The notes beneath the pieces were generated by a model. That model did not search any database. It was not told the DNA's origin and saw only the letters and a list, made by a program, of their open reading frames with translations. Source: Amphibalanus amphitrite (taxonomy: Eukaryota; Arthropoda; Thecostraca; Balanomorpha; Balanidae). From it: a stretch of DNA of 64,000 nucleotides. The position numbers and the translations under genes were made by a program. Positions 25,271-43,100 of this stretch are shown here, piece by piece. The DNA lies in NCBI RefSeq assembly GCF_019059575.1, contig NW_024882023.1:372001-436000 (forward strand), in the 5' to 3' direction. Each line of letters opens with the position of its first letter. Position 1 is the stretch's first letter.

Positions 25271-28022
25271 AGGGACCCTCCCACCTTAACATTAGATTTG
25301 AGTTGAGATAGCCAAAATGGGGTCCCTGGCTCACAATTACCGGTTTCGGCACTCACAACATCGAGAAATGCCTTAAATCGGAAATATTGAATTTCAAAAT
25401 TGCAGCATTTTGATTCAGAGGGGCTAATGCTTAGGAATACCCCTCTGAATGTGTGACGTCAGCGCAGATATCTAACGATTTTTAAATGTTTGACTAAAAC
25501 GTTTTGTAGCACGCTGTGGTATATGCTATTTGCGCGCAACATCTGCCGCAAACGCCGCACTTCTTAAATAAAGTCGCTCGAAACAGCGGAGATCCCAAAA
25601 AAGTAAACAAAAGTTAAAGTCTAATATGTATGTATGTATGTATGTATATTTGCTAAAATCCATCCATAAGACATGGTTTTTCAGGAGTTGCGTCATACAG
25701 GTATACGGTTAAAACAAATAAAAGCAACACAGGGGTGATCGTGAAAGTAGCGCTTACACAGCCAGGTTAAAAAGCATCACAGTCTCATCCGGCAGCAGCA
25801 CATCACATCACGCGGCGAAGCGACGCCCGGAAGGAGGACAGTGTCTGCTGTCCAGTGACAGTCGGGGACAGCTGGTTCCAGGAGGCAGCTGCACGGTACC
25901 AGAACCCCCTCTGAGTGGCCGACAGTCGGCATCTGGGCAGCTCGAGATCGCCGGCCTCAGATGAGCGCGTTGTCCGGCTGGACACAGTGGATCTCTGGAC
26001 GAACATGGTGCGGATGGCGGGCGGACAAAGCTGCTGGTGAAGAGCTTTGTACACTTTCAGGAGGTCCCTCTCCCGCACCAGCCGCTCCACCTGCTTCCAG
26101 CCCAGGGATACCACAGCCGGACCGACCCTCTCCCGACACCGCACGCCTGTCACGATGCGAGCGCTGAACTTTATAAGTTTTTGGATGCGAGCAAGTTGTG
26201 TTTTTATCGCTCCGCCCCAGACCGAGATGCAATACAAAATGTGGGGAAAGACGTGCGTTTCAATGATAAGTTTCATGATTTCGCTATTAAAGTGGTGACG
26301 GAAACGGTAAAGTGAAATCAGTAGGGCGTTGCACCTTTTGACGATTAGTCCCATGTGAATTTCCCAGGACATACATGGGTCTATGGTCACACCAAGCAGC
26401 CTGATGCATGGCGAGGGCTTTGTGACCACGCCCTCTATGGTGATATGAAAGTTGTTTGTGTTTTTGATGGCTTGCCGAGTGCCGATGATGCAAAAGTCTG
26501 TTTTTGTAGGGTTCATTTTTAGCGAATTTGATCGGAACCAGAGCTGCAGCGAATCCAAAGAGTTTTCTATGCGCACTTTGAGTTGAGCTAAGTTTTGAGG
26601 ATCGGGCAGTGAGTGATCGAGCAGCTGGGTGTCGTCAGCGTACGCAATCACTCGGCAGCCCGGCAAGTGACAATGCAAGTCATTTGTGAACAGGCTGAAG
26701 AGGATCGGTCCGGCTATCGAGCCCTGAGGGACGCCGAAGCTGACCGGCAATGTCGCCGATCCACCCTTCACCAGCTGCCCCCGGCCACTCAGGTAGCTCC
26801 GGAACCATCCAGGATCGATTCCGTACCATCCTAGCTTTGATAGGAGGACGCCGTGGTCGACGCTGTCGAAGGCCTTACTGAGGTCAGCGGCCGTAATCGA
26901 TGATATTTCACCCCTCTCGGAGTTACGGTTGATCCAATCGACAGCGTCGAGCACGGCGTCCTCTGTACAGTGGCACGACCTGTAGGCATATTGGCTGTGA
27001 TACAGAATGTTGTTATCAGTTAGGTACCGAGACAGTTGATTGCAGACCATTTTCTCTGTAAGTTTTGCCAGATGAGACAAAAGTGAAATGGGACGATAGT
27101 TCGAGGCCTGATCTATATCGCCCTTCCCCTTATATATAGGCACAATCTCGGCGATTTTCCACGCGTCCGGGAACGAGCATTTTATCATTGATGTGTTGAC
27201 AATTTTCAACAAGTGCGGGCCAATCACAGGAAAGCAGCGTTTCACGGCACTAAGGGGCACGCGATCCAGACCGACAGCCCCGGACGAGTTCATCTCTCTA
27301 ACCGCTCTGCCCAGCTCGGGCAGAGTGGCCGGCGCGAGACGGAAGGCCGATGACACAACGATGGGCGGGCGAGGTGGCCGCCCAGCCGCGACATCGTCCC
27401 TCAGGTCGTCCGCGATCTTCGACCCCACTGACGAGAAGAAGTCGTTGAAGCTGTCAGCCCTGGCCTGCAGTTCGCCCTGACTGGAGTCTGAGGTGGGCGC
27501 TGCCGAGTCAGAGGTCAGGAAAAACCGCTTCAGGCTGCTCCAGAACTGGCGGCGATCGGAGGTCACGAGCTGGCGGCCGAGAAACTCTCGACGGGCTCGC
27601 GCCAGCCGACCCTTGACCGAGTTACGCCGACGACAGAAATCGGCTCGTGACTCGGGGGTGCGCAGGTCAAGCCAGGCTCGATACGCCGCGTCCCGCTCCG
27701 CCATCGCCTCACGGAGGTCAGGATCGTCCGTGATCCATGGGCAGCCAGCGCGTCGGTAGCGCCTCGTGCGGGCTGGGCAGTGCCGGTCGATGACCTCCCA
27801 CCATGTCGCCGTGAACTTCTCCACCATCGTGTTGATGTCGCCCTCCGTGTTCAGAAACGTCCAGTCTTGGAGCAGAAGATCAAGGCAGATGGCGTCCCAT
27901 ATCTTGAAAACCGGTGAATATTTTCGGTTAAATTTGGTAGATATTCGTTTTCGCTCTTTATGAACCGAGCGACATCACTTTCATGCCAATTCATAAACTT
28001 TTTTGAAGGTGGGAGGGTCCTT
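25271..28022 (-). mobile_element. TTAA-flanked DNA element (AGGGACCC family), copy 1, split by a LINE
   Basis: The outer ends are TTAA plus AGGGACCCTCCCACCTT (25267 onward) and the complement ending at 28022 before TTAA (28023-28026). The two halves together match, in reverse orientation, the uninterrupted 478-bp copy at 39457-39934. The match is broken at 25624-27902 by the LINE. TTAA target and short inverted ends fit piggyBac- or Kolobok-type elements. No transposase is present. Confidence 0.85.
25628..27898 (-). mobile_element. 5'-truncated LINE with intact reverse transcriptase ORF
   Basis: The minus-strand ORF (stop at 25803, open to the 5' break at about 27898; first ATG at 27827) encodes a non-LTR reverse transcriptase. 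Visible blocks are NYRPISLLSHLAKLTEKM, LSKAFDSVDHGVLL, FGVPQGSIAGPILFSLF and AYADDTQLL (catalytic DD), followed by the LINE C-terminal tail (FWYRAAASWNQLSP). Clade is probably CR1/Jockey-like. The upstream endonuclease region is absent, as expected after incomplete target-primed reverse transcription. The 3' tail is a (TATG)n run at 25626-25650. ATAT flanks both sides as a likely target duplication. The long uninterrupted frame suggests a fairly recent insertion. Confidence 0.9.
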
Positions 28023-28026
28023 TTAA

Positions 28027-28937
28027 CTGTGCAGTGTTGATTTGAGAGCTAAAGATGTTCATATGAAAGGACAGCAGCATCTGTCAACATCTTCAACTGG
28101 AGATTGTTACATATCAATACAAATATTAACTTGTCTTGCTTGCATGTTTGCCCTTCAGTTGGTGACTTACCAGGGAAATAAGCTTAAATTGGAGTGCTCT
28201 ATTTAATCATCCTGTGACAGCACTACCTCCCTTCAGTCAGGGGAGGTTTGATCAATAGCTGTCATTTTAAGCACAAGCTATTTTTGTCACACATGCTAAA
28301 ATGACAACGATTCTGCTTTTTTTGACAAAGATGAGACTGATTTCACTTCTGGTAGTGCCAGAGGAATAGACTAGTTGATGTCCCCATGGAAACCCAATTT
28401 GACACGTGTAATAGCAGCATGCTGTTATCACCTGTGAAACAGGGCCCTGAAAATGTCATGATTGATGGAAAAATGAAAAAGGAAAAGATTTGTTCTCAAA
28501 TACTGCTCAACTCCCTGTAGAACATACTGAAGTATGACTCCAAACTGTGAGGATAGGTATGTAAATCAACAACACAATAAATTTACCATCATTTTTAATC
28601 TTTTATGTACACCATCATATAAAATCAGCCTATTTTTTGGAACACTATCTTTTGTTTAATAAATTATTACAAAATTCATTGGTGAGAAACATATCAATCA
28701 AAGTACATCATAAGTCCAAATGGCTATTCTTGAGCCATTAAGACACCTTCCTCCAATTTCCCCACTTCTTACATCAGAACTAAAACTATGAGGGCAGATA
28801 TGGCTAAAAAAGATGTCCATATAATTTTGCTATTCTATGTACTATAGATAGCTGGCTGGATGCCTACTGGTTGACCTGACCTGGCCTGACCCGACCTGGC
28901 TCAAATGCATGAAGACATCATTTGTGATCAAAACTAA
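28027..28937. other. AT-rich gap with a relic of the GGTGGTG foldback MITE
   Basis: No gene is recognised. Positions about 28372-28440 (ccatggaaacccaa, gacacgtgtaatagcagc, ttatcacctgtgaaaca) are the reverse complement of the left half of the MITE at 13669-13820, with only one arm kept. Confidence 0.55.
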
Positions 28938-34604
<5,667 letters not shown>

Positions 34605-35731
34605 GGCCGGCGCACGGCGCGCCCCGGCCACCGCGACTGACCGACGGACGGACCCAGACGGCGCCCCAGCAGACTCGGACCGACCGCCGACATTACGCCG
34701 ACGGCAGGGCAGATGCCGCTCCATGTGGCTCGTTATTTGAGTTTACGGGTCGCGTTTACCGGACCGGTGCTAGTATTGAGACATCTTAGAATATTTACTA
34801 GCCGCTGCTGTTCAATGCTTAAATTCGAGACCACTAGCTGATTTCTTTCAGTTTCTCCTTGGTCCGGCTTAATCACCGACGAACTTCGCACACCTGCTCA
34901 TACTCTGACTCTGACTGACCTGACCTGACTTGACGCGACCTGCCCCAACTGCCCCCGACTGGACGGACTGGAGCGGACTTTAGAAGGACTGGGCATGCGG
35001 CGCGGCGCGGCGTCTCGCCTGTTTATCCGGGGAAAGCGGACTCGTGTGCCCTCACTCAGCCCAGCTTTATGTCAAGTGACGCGCGACGCGACGCGAAGCC
35101 CCCACATCTACCGTGGCGCGCCTGCTGAACTGTGTATCGGAGAGCGTGGCCGTGGATCGTATTAAATCATGAATATGAGAGTTAGCCGGGGTGCGGCCTG
35201 AAGTAAATCTGGGGGCGGTAGCTCGGCTGGGGCGTCTGATACCCCCGGCGCAGCGGCAGCGCCCCCTGGGATATACCTATACATACATAGATAGTCGTCT
35301 AGTTTACAGTGAACTCGCTCATTTAGGTAAGGGTGCATGATTCTGTTGCGGCTTTTCTGTTACGTCACATGTTCCTCTCAAAGGCTCCGCTAACCACGGT
35401 GCGTTACGTGTGGCGAGTGCACGAGCGAATGACTAGTCGGTAAGTGAGGCGCGTTCCGCGCGCGCCCGCCGCCGCGAGCGAACCGAGCCGGCGGCGGCTG
35501 TCGGCGCCGCGCCATGATATGTAAACACGTGTCGTGTAGGTGCCTGTGATACACGCGTTTCGGACTTTCACTCTCACTTTCTCGTCCTTTTCCACCGCGG
35601 ACTGCCGGTCCTCCCGTCGAGCGGGCGACTTTCCTCCTTTTCCCCTCTCTTCCCTTTCCCTCATCTCCTTTCCTTCCTCTCTCTCCTCCATTTTCTTCTC
35701 CACTTCTCGCTCTGCTGTCCTCTGTCTCTCC

Positions 35732-35775
<44 letters not shown>

Positions 35776-36030
35776 CCGGCGCCCACGGTGTAAGGCGGCA
35801 ATCGCGCCCTTGCGAATGACATAGCTATGCCGTTACGAGTATTTTTCTCATTTGGCTTAAATATTCATGCATCCATATTACACGAAATACAGCCGGTTTG
35901 TTGAGCTGCTTTGCAGTTATTTAGAGTCTGATGTAGCTTTGTAAAGGTTCTGTATAATAAAACGGTATAATGTATCGGGTGGCCGGGCTGTGTTGAGGAC
36001 GTGTGGTCAGCAGTGTGCGTCACTCCCGGG
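34605..36030 (+). other. Rab7 3' flank and probable 3' UTR
   Basis: Follows the Rab7 stop. It is GC-rich to about 35.5 kb, then has a pyrimidine-rich stretch with a (CT)n microsatellite at about 35731-35770. The first plausible AATAAA-like word downstream is near 35957. No other coding exon is recognised. Confidence 0.35.
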
Positions 36031-36039
36031 CTGGATCTG

Positions 36040-36180
36040 ACGGGGGGGGGGGGGGGGGTGCGGGCGCCTCGGGGGCCCTGTGACCGGCAGTGGGAGGGTC
36101 CCTCAGCTCCCGTGACCGCCGTGGGAGGGTCCCTCAGCTCCCGTGACCGGCAGTGGGAGCGTCCCTCAGCTCCCGTGTAG
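36040..36180 (+). repeat. G-run and short minisatellite (ctcagctcccgtgaccg)
   Basis: An 18-base G-run near 36041-36058 is followed by three to four units of about 32 bp (ccgtgaccggcagtgggag, ggtccctcagctc). Confidence 0.75.
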
Positions 36181-36887
36181 CCGGGGACTCGTCTGCTGGA
36201 GCAGGGGACGTGTGGGTTGGAGAGGAAGGCTACAGGGAAGGAGTCAATCGTCACTACTGTGTGCAGATCAGCTGATCGCCGAGAGCCACCTCTGTTGACT
36301 GTGCGATTTGTGTTGGTCCTGGTCTCTTCATCAAATATCTCGAAATGGCGACGACAAACGTACTGGGTAGCTGTGGGCTGCTAAGGGGGGAAGTGACCGT
36401 GTGGCACTGCATGCGTTGATTCGGTCCGCCGAACTCACGATTTCGACTTCTCTGACATTGTAACTGAGCGCAGCGCCGGCGATGTAATAGTCTTGGTATG
36501 GCCAACGCTGCACGCCGCAACGTACAAACAACAAATAATCTGTACCTATTCGTCACGTTGGTAGCGGTACCAAAGTGTAGACACTGACCAGTGGCCGATG
36601 GCCATACAGCTACTAGACATAGAACCCTTCTATTTCTATTGCCATGTCTAGTGCCTCTTTAGTGCCCTGGCCTGTACCGTGCGTTGAGCGAATGAACGAT
36701 CGCTGTCAGCCGGGAAAAGGGAAGTACAATCACGGATGATATCTCGAGAACTCGCAAGGCGTCAACTCGAGAACTTGCGTCGACAGCCATAGGGACTGCC
36801 GGACCCAGCCGGACCGATGGCACCATTATGACGAACCGAGTCAGCTGCGTCGACGTGGCCGAAGTTCTGGGCGATCACCAGAGAAAC

Positions 36888-37090
36888 GGATGTTTTTGTT
36901 TTGTTGGGTTAGGCCCTTTCGGTCCAATGAGACCATTTCAGAGCCGGGAGGATGATAGGATACAGGGGGAGACATTGGTCTGGGCAGGCACCCTAGTGAG
37001 TCGCCGGGGCTGAGCCCGTCTATAGGACAGGCCACCCAGCCCCAAGGCACTCACTGCACCCGGCTACGGGGTGCGCTCCCTCGGGAGGAG
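36888..37090 (+). repeat. Dispersed repeat, inverted relative of 2.86-3.27 kb
   Basis: The block ttttgttttgttgggttagg, ccctttcggtcc, gaccatttcagagccggga and gacattggtct matches the complement of 3.17-3.27 kb. The tail shares gctgagccc and gcacccggct words with 2.88-2.99 kb. No protein is recognised. Confidence 0.55.
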
Positions 37091-38160
37091 CGGTGCCGCT
37101 CAAGGGAGCAGCCCGCATGAGATAAAGGAAACGGATGTATATTCTTCTACTGCCACAAAGACCTGTGCGCCAACCGAGCAGTCAGCGTGGAGGGAGCCGG
37201 CGGGGCGCGTCAGGGAGCACCAAGGCCCTATTGATAGGGCCTGAGCCCTGAGCTCATATAGGGCCTTAGTGCTCATAGGGATCGCACAGGGTCTGAGCGG
37301 CACCCCGACCGGCGGTGGAAAGACCAAGGCCTAGAAAAGACCCCGACCGCCTCCATGTGTATGGGCGTATGTGTATGTTGGTGAGATAATGTAAAAACCC
37401 GTATGTATCATGTCCCAGGTGCTCATATAAATAAATCGAAAACTGCATAATTTGCACTAGCTTCACCCTAGCCGAGACTCTATAGACACTAGCCAAAATG
37501 AAGCGTACTAGTGGTTACTTGTACATGCAAGAGATGTCGCTACAGATGGTCACGTGACCTTGTTATTGTGGCGGCCATTGCTGTCGACGAAGAGGTTGCG
37601 CAGAGGTTACGCCGTGGATGTAAACAAAAGAATTTCCGAAGTTTGCCAGGATCATCCTGAGTCGGTGGAAAGTCAACTGTAAGCCGGCCAGGTGAGTTTC
37701 ATCTTTCTTTGCTTCTGGGTGCGAATGGCTCAAAAGTAATAATCCATTCGTTGCATTTTTCTGCGCCGAATTTGTAATGTTTTGTGTCACGTCAGTGTTC
37801 ATGCTCAAAAGCACCATCATTTGGCGTCACGATTATGGATCACTGTTCAGTCATTGCAAATTAAAAGATGAGTTAATTTGCTAAAAGCTTACTTTCACTC
37901 ATGACGGTAAAATGGCAGTACTTGTTTCAAATGTTTTATACTGATTCACCTCTTTCTACTGTGACCTTCGCTGGCTTACAACAGTTCAGCAAAACATTTG
38001 CCAATATTGCCATTTATTATTTTGCCTTGTAACTCATTGAAACTTTTTTCAAGCTCAAATGCACTTTGTGTGATGTGTAGTGTTAAGTTTTATTTTCAGT
38101 CCTTGTTGTTGGATGGAGGGCTAAGGCTTGATGCGAGCAGGACTCAGACTGGTTGTTTAA
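37091..38160. other. Intergenic; possible non-coding first exon ending at 37691
   Basis: No coding similarity is seen. A GC-moderate block (37.55-37.69 kb) containing gtggcggccattg ends in GGCCAG followed by gtgagt, resembling a 5' UTR exon with a strong donor for some plus-strand gene further right. No matching acceptor was established, so this is a weak lead only. A 20-bp palindrome (AGGCCCTATTGATAGGGCCT) lies at 37223-37242. Confidence 0.2.
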
Positions 38161-38697
38161 AGGAAATAGTTCACATTTTAACATGGGTTTTGAACTGGAA
38201 TAGCAGTTCCGTAGCTTGGGCTGAGATGAGCATAAATCAGGAGCTTTTACAGCCCAACGATCACCCTAGGCAAAGATATTCTATTTCTCGTCCCGAAAAA
38301 TGTGTCTTGCGTTGAGGATGTGTGCCTTGCATATATTCGCATCCAGTATGAAACGAGCATGGGTCCCGAAAATTCTTCAGAAACTACAGTAATTATCTAC
38401 GAGAACTCTAGAGAAATTCGCTCCAGTGAGGCGCTCCAGTAACAAAAGCACGAGCAGATCGCCCAAATGCCGGTGGCCGCGATAATTTTCAGTTTCTGAA
38501 GAATTTTCGGGACCCATGCTCTTTTCATACTGGATCGCGTGTGCCTTACAGAAACTGAAAAGTTCTTCCTTTATCAAAAATATAGAAAATAATCTTTTGT
38601 TGTAAAAAGGTTTTATTTTCTTTGCTGATCATTTTGAACATAAAAAATCACAAATCCATTGCAAAAAAAATAATTTCGTGAAAGTGAACTATTTCCT
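38161..38697. mobile_element. TTAA-flanked DNA element, AGGAAATAGTTCAC ends
   Basis: Bounded by TTAA at 38157-38160 and 38698-38701, with exact 14-bp inverted ends AGGAAATAGTTCAC and GTGAACTATTTCCT. No transposase ORF. A second, different foldback element is inserted at 38341-38535. Confidence 0.82.
38341..38535. mobile_element. Foldback MITE nested in the 38.2-kb TTAA element
   Basis: ATCCAGTATGAAACGAGCAT at the left and its near-exact complement at the right give 45-bp arms (one mismatch) that continue through gggtcccgaaaattcttcag. CGC on both sides may be a short target duplication. Confidence 0.82.
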
Positions 38698-39166
38698 TTA
38701 AGCAGTTAGATAGGCAGCTAGGCTAGGTGCCCTGGAAGTTCACTGGAGGCTCTGGTCTATAATTATTGCACACATCAACATGTGACAATTACAAAGATAC
38801 ACAATGGACTATTGACTGTCAATTTTACAATTTAGGTGTAGAGAAAATAACATTATAATTTCTAAATTTTTTTAACTAAAATTGAAAACAAATTTTGTTT
38901 GTGAACCATCATCATTCTTTTGATATCCCTGACACCAATCTCCAGAAATCTCCAGATTGCATTCCTGTGCCTCCAGTAAAACTTGCTATAGAGCCTCTAG
39001 TCAAGAAGGTAAATATTGTCAAGAATTTCAACTGGAGGTGCTCAGCCAGGCCAATATCCTAGGATAGATTTGTGATCCAGAGCAATCTTTATGTGCCAGG
39101 TTTCACCTTTTTCTTCCATTTAGTTTTTTTCCCTTTTTCTAAAATATCAGCTTTGCTGTAAAAACA

Positions 39167-40156
39167 CAACGGGTTTGTTCCCGTCGCTCCTCTAACCTCC
39201 TCCAAGCTCCTCTAACCTCCTCTCGTTTCAAAAAATCGTTCCCGTCGCTCCTCCAAGCTCATCCAAGCTCATCTTGATTTCACATCTTACCACCACTATT
39301 TGCCTCCTCCCTCATCCCAAACGAAAGTTGGTTTTTTGGAGGAGGCTCTTGCGTAGACATATTTGGCGCACGTAATACAAATGTGAATTGTTTATAAATG
39401 AGATTTGTGGGAAGTAGAAATGATTTTAGTGATTGATGACGATTGGATATCTTTAAAGGGACCCTCCCACCTTCAAAAAAGTTTATGAATTGGCATGAAA
39501 GTGATGTCGCTCGGTTCAGAAAGAGCGAAAACGAATATCTACCAAATTTCACCGAAAAATATTCACCGGTTTTCAAAATATTTGACTTTTACTTTTGTTT
39601 ACTTTTTTGGGATCTCCGCTGTTTCTAGCGACTTTATTTTAGAAGTGCGGCGTTTGCGGCAGATGTTGCGCGCAAATAGCATATACCACCGCGTGCTACA
39701 AAACGTTTTAGTCAAACATTTAAAAGTCGTTAGATATCTGCGCTGACGTCACACATTCAGAGGGGTATTCCTAAGCATTAGCCCCTCTGAATCAAAATGC
39801 TGCAATTTTGAAATTCAATATTTCTGATTTAAGGCATTTCTCGATGTTGTGAGTGCCGAAACCGGTAATTGTGAGCCAGGGACCCCATTTTGGCTATCTC
39901 AACTCAAATCTAATGTTAAGGTGGGAGGGTCCCTTTAAATAGTAATGTTTCATATTAATCTAAGGTTATTTTATTAGAAAGCGATTATTATCTCTTGATT
40001 TATGTTTGCGCGCCACAAATCGCCGACCGTTACAGCCCGCAAACAGCTGATTTCCTCGCGAAAATGTTCCCGTGGCTCCTCTGAAACGGCTCTCCTCCAA
40101 GCTCATCCAACCTCATCCGAGATTTTTTGGGAGGAGCGACGGGAACAGACCCGTTG
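39167..40156. mobile_element. Foldback element, CAACGGGTTTGTTCCCGTCG ends
   Basis: The left end CAACGGGTTTGTTCCCGTCG and the complement of the right end (cgacgggaacagacccgttg) match with one substitution. Both subterminal regions carry repeats of ctcctctaacctcctccaag / ctcatccaagctcat. A complete AGGGACCC-family TTAA element sits inside (39457-39934), so the outer element is older. Confidence 0.78.
39457..39934 (+). mobile_element. TTAA-flanked DNA element (AGGGACCC family), copy 2, uninterrupted
   Basis: TTAA (39453-39456), AGGGACCCTCCCACCTT, 478 bp, then AAGGTGGGAGGGTCCCT and TTAA (39935-39938). It serves as the intact reference for the LINE-split copy at 25.3-28.0 kb. No coding capacity. 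Confidence 0.88.
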
Positions 40157-43100
40157 AGCTGAGATTTTCATTCCAACTGAAGTTTGAATGGGTGTTTTTT
40201 TTTTTTAATTTTGTCCCTTGCAAACTGTAGTGTTCCAGTCCATGGGCAGATAATCTGTACCCAGCCTGCACACCTGATGCCTGTCAGTTGCCTTCTCTAA
40301 GTGTTGTCAGGAGAGGACCGGTCAGTCCTGTCTCTGTGGGAATAGAAGATATAGCTTCAGGCAGGAGCCAGCAACTGGCTGCTAAAAATGAGAGCTTGAG
40401 ACCATAACAATCCACACATATCATCTTCAATGGACACAGAAGTGTTCATCAACTTCATGCTCAATCTTACTCTGGACAAATATTACACCCACACATTCTC
40501 AGCAGCTTGATAGTGTGTGCATTGTGCAACATGAGCAGAATTTAACTACTTAGGCATACACATTACACTACTCTCCTTAGGAGAGTCTCCTACATATGCT
40601 ACAGCCATCTGCTACGCAATGTGTGGCCTGAGTTTAATAGTTGCCATCCTTTTCGCTGGGTGCGCAGGGCTCTGCCGAACTGGTCTCCACAAAGACGTAA
40701 GGGGACTTTGTTTGGGTATGTTGTGTCTTAAGCACTATGGTGGCCATGTACCTGTAGCTGGCTGTCATGGCCCCTGTCGGTAGCTGGATGTGGTGGCCCT
40801 CTGTAGCGCTATGATGGCCCTCTGTCCCGCCAGCCACCCATGGTGCAGCTGGCTGGCTCGGTTGCCAACCTGAGGCGCTGTGCCTGCTCGTTCTCGGTGA
40901 GTCTCGATGTCGGTCTCACCTGCTTCAGAGGGCCTCGCGCCGACCGGCGCCGCGGCCCGGCCAGTACCACGCTGTGCTGAGAGGCAGTCTGTGCTGCGGT
41001 CGCTGCATTAGACCAAGCTTCTGTAACTGGTCCAGGCTGCTTCATATTGGTTTGCGATTTTTGCACTACTTGTCGCTGTTCACTTGTCGCTGTCGCTTGA
41101 GGTCCCACTCCCAGTTTTTGTAGTTGCGATCAAGATACGCTTTTTTGTTGCAACGTGTCCTTGTATTATTTTGTTCAGAGTCTCACATTCTCTCATCTGA
41201 GCCGCTTCTGTTTATTCTTTGCGAAGGTAGATTGTAGAGGGAATGATATTGCATCTCCCATTTAGTGCCATCTTGTTTTTGATGAGGCACTTTTTGCGTT
41301 CGATGCGCTCTTCGCGAGCCTTTCACCGCTCACGCCTGAAGAAGGCATAAAGATTCGCAATTCTACCGTCACCTGCCAGATGTAGTGGCCTGATCAGGTG
41401 TGCTACTGCTCTCAATCAGGTTTCTACTCATGCACCGGTCACGCACACCTGCACCAAACGTAATTGTGCATCACGATTCCGACTTAGCAAACATGAGGCG
41501 CTCACTTTAAAGGAATGTTCCACATTTCATAGATATTCGGTAACATGTGCCGTGTTGCCAGTACGTCGGGCTATTTCTGCAGGAAGGGCGGCCTACATAT
41601 GACGCGTGTTTCTAGGTATTCCTTGCATTGACCATATTCTGTGACAGTGGTAGGGTTTCATCAGTGGTAAGGCCCAGCGGCTTCCTCTACGAGTGACCCA
41701 CTTCTGGGTCTCGAGCTGCTCCAAGTAGCCAAGCCTGCTTACATTGATGAATCTGATAGTCATTGCATTATTTGCATATGCCACATTGTCGTCGCGTCAG
41801 TAGCAGCTCGGAGATTATTACTGACAGATGGTCTGACGTTTATAGTGCCCCGCCCCCGGACCAGTGCCCCACACACCCACCTCGGCATCTGAGTGGGCCG
41901 GCCTCATAAATAAACACGGCGTATCGCCCGGCGCGGCGGTCTCATGGGCCGGCCGCGCCCCCCGCCGGCCGCGTCCTTGAACCGTCCTCCGACCGGCGGT
42001 CACTGCCGACACTCTGACCGATGACGGACGGATGGCGGCTGATTAATCTCCTACCCTGTACCTGTTTGTTGAACTGTCTGTCCAAAAGCCGTGTGCAAAC
42101 GACAGTTCGGCAAGTGCTGTGTTGTACTGAATTAAGAGGGACTTCTTGTCCATTTGCTTGAGACTGAGTACTCAGACGGCGACGTGCTGACTGGAGCATA
42201 CCCTATTTGTTGTTTGGTCCAGTCAAATAGATGGTGTTTGATTGTACTGCTGGCCTTGGAATTCTCGACACAGCTTGTATAATTCAAGATTATGTAAGAT
42301 CATGCAAGTTCTGGACTGGATTTGCCCGGCGCGCGGCGTTCGCCTGTTTTCGGCAGTGTCGCCGCTGTTGTTCAGCGTGCTGCGGTTTTACTGTGTCGCT
42401 GTGGGCGGCAGTGGTCACATTCTGGCGGCTCGTTTCGCCACACGGCGGGCGTGGGTGCCGGATGGCATCTCTGATCTCGCCGCTCTGCCGTGCCGCCCAA
42501 TTGGCTTCGCCCCGAGCTCGGCTCAACCCCAGTGCTGCGGCGGTGACGCATCGACTGCCGTGTTCTGACCGGCCCCGGAGCGTCACTGCCACGGCAGGTG
42601 TTGTGCCACCTCGGATACCACCTGGTCTGAGCTGGCCCGGCCCGCGGCGCCACTGACTTATGCAGGAGGGCTGACGAGGGTTCGACTGCCACTCCCTCCC
42701 CGGAGCTGCTCGGACAGACTCGGACCGGACTGGAGCTACTAGGTCGGACGCCGGCTCACAATGCCGCGCCGATAACTCGATCGGACAGCCACTGCATTGT
42801 GCAGTGTGCATAGAGCCGGGGTAGCGTGCCGTGTCCGATCGGGCTCCGCTCGGCGGGGGGGGGGGAGGGATTGCACCGGTCGGCAGAGGGGCGGGGGCCG
42901 CCGAGCCGAGAGGCGGCGTCACGTGTCAGCACACGGCCGGCCGAACCCATTAGTGTCGGAGCACGGGCTGGCGCGACACGGCGCCACGGGCCGGACTCGG
43001 TCGCACGGTACTCTCCGGCAGGCGACGGCGGATGGCAATTAGGTGCCGGTATATATCCTCCCAGTCGGAACTTGTTGCTATCCCGGCAAGCTATAAGGTC

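Noticed and set aside
40809-41108. Minus-strand exon candidate ending at about 40924
   Set aside because: It has a plausible donor and helical-looking peptide, but no acceptor or neighbouring exon with matching phase was found.
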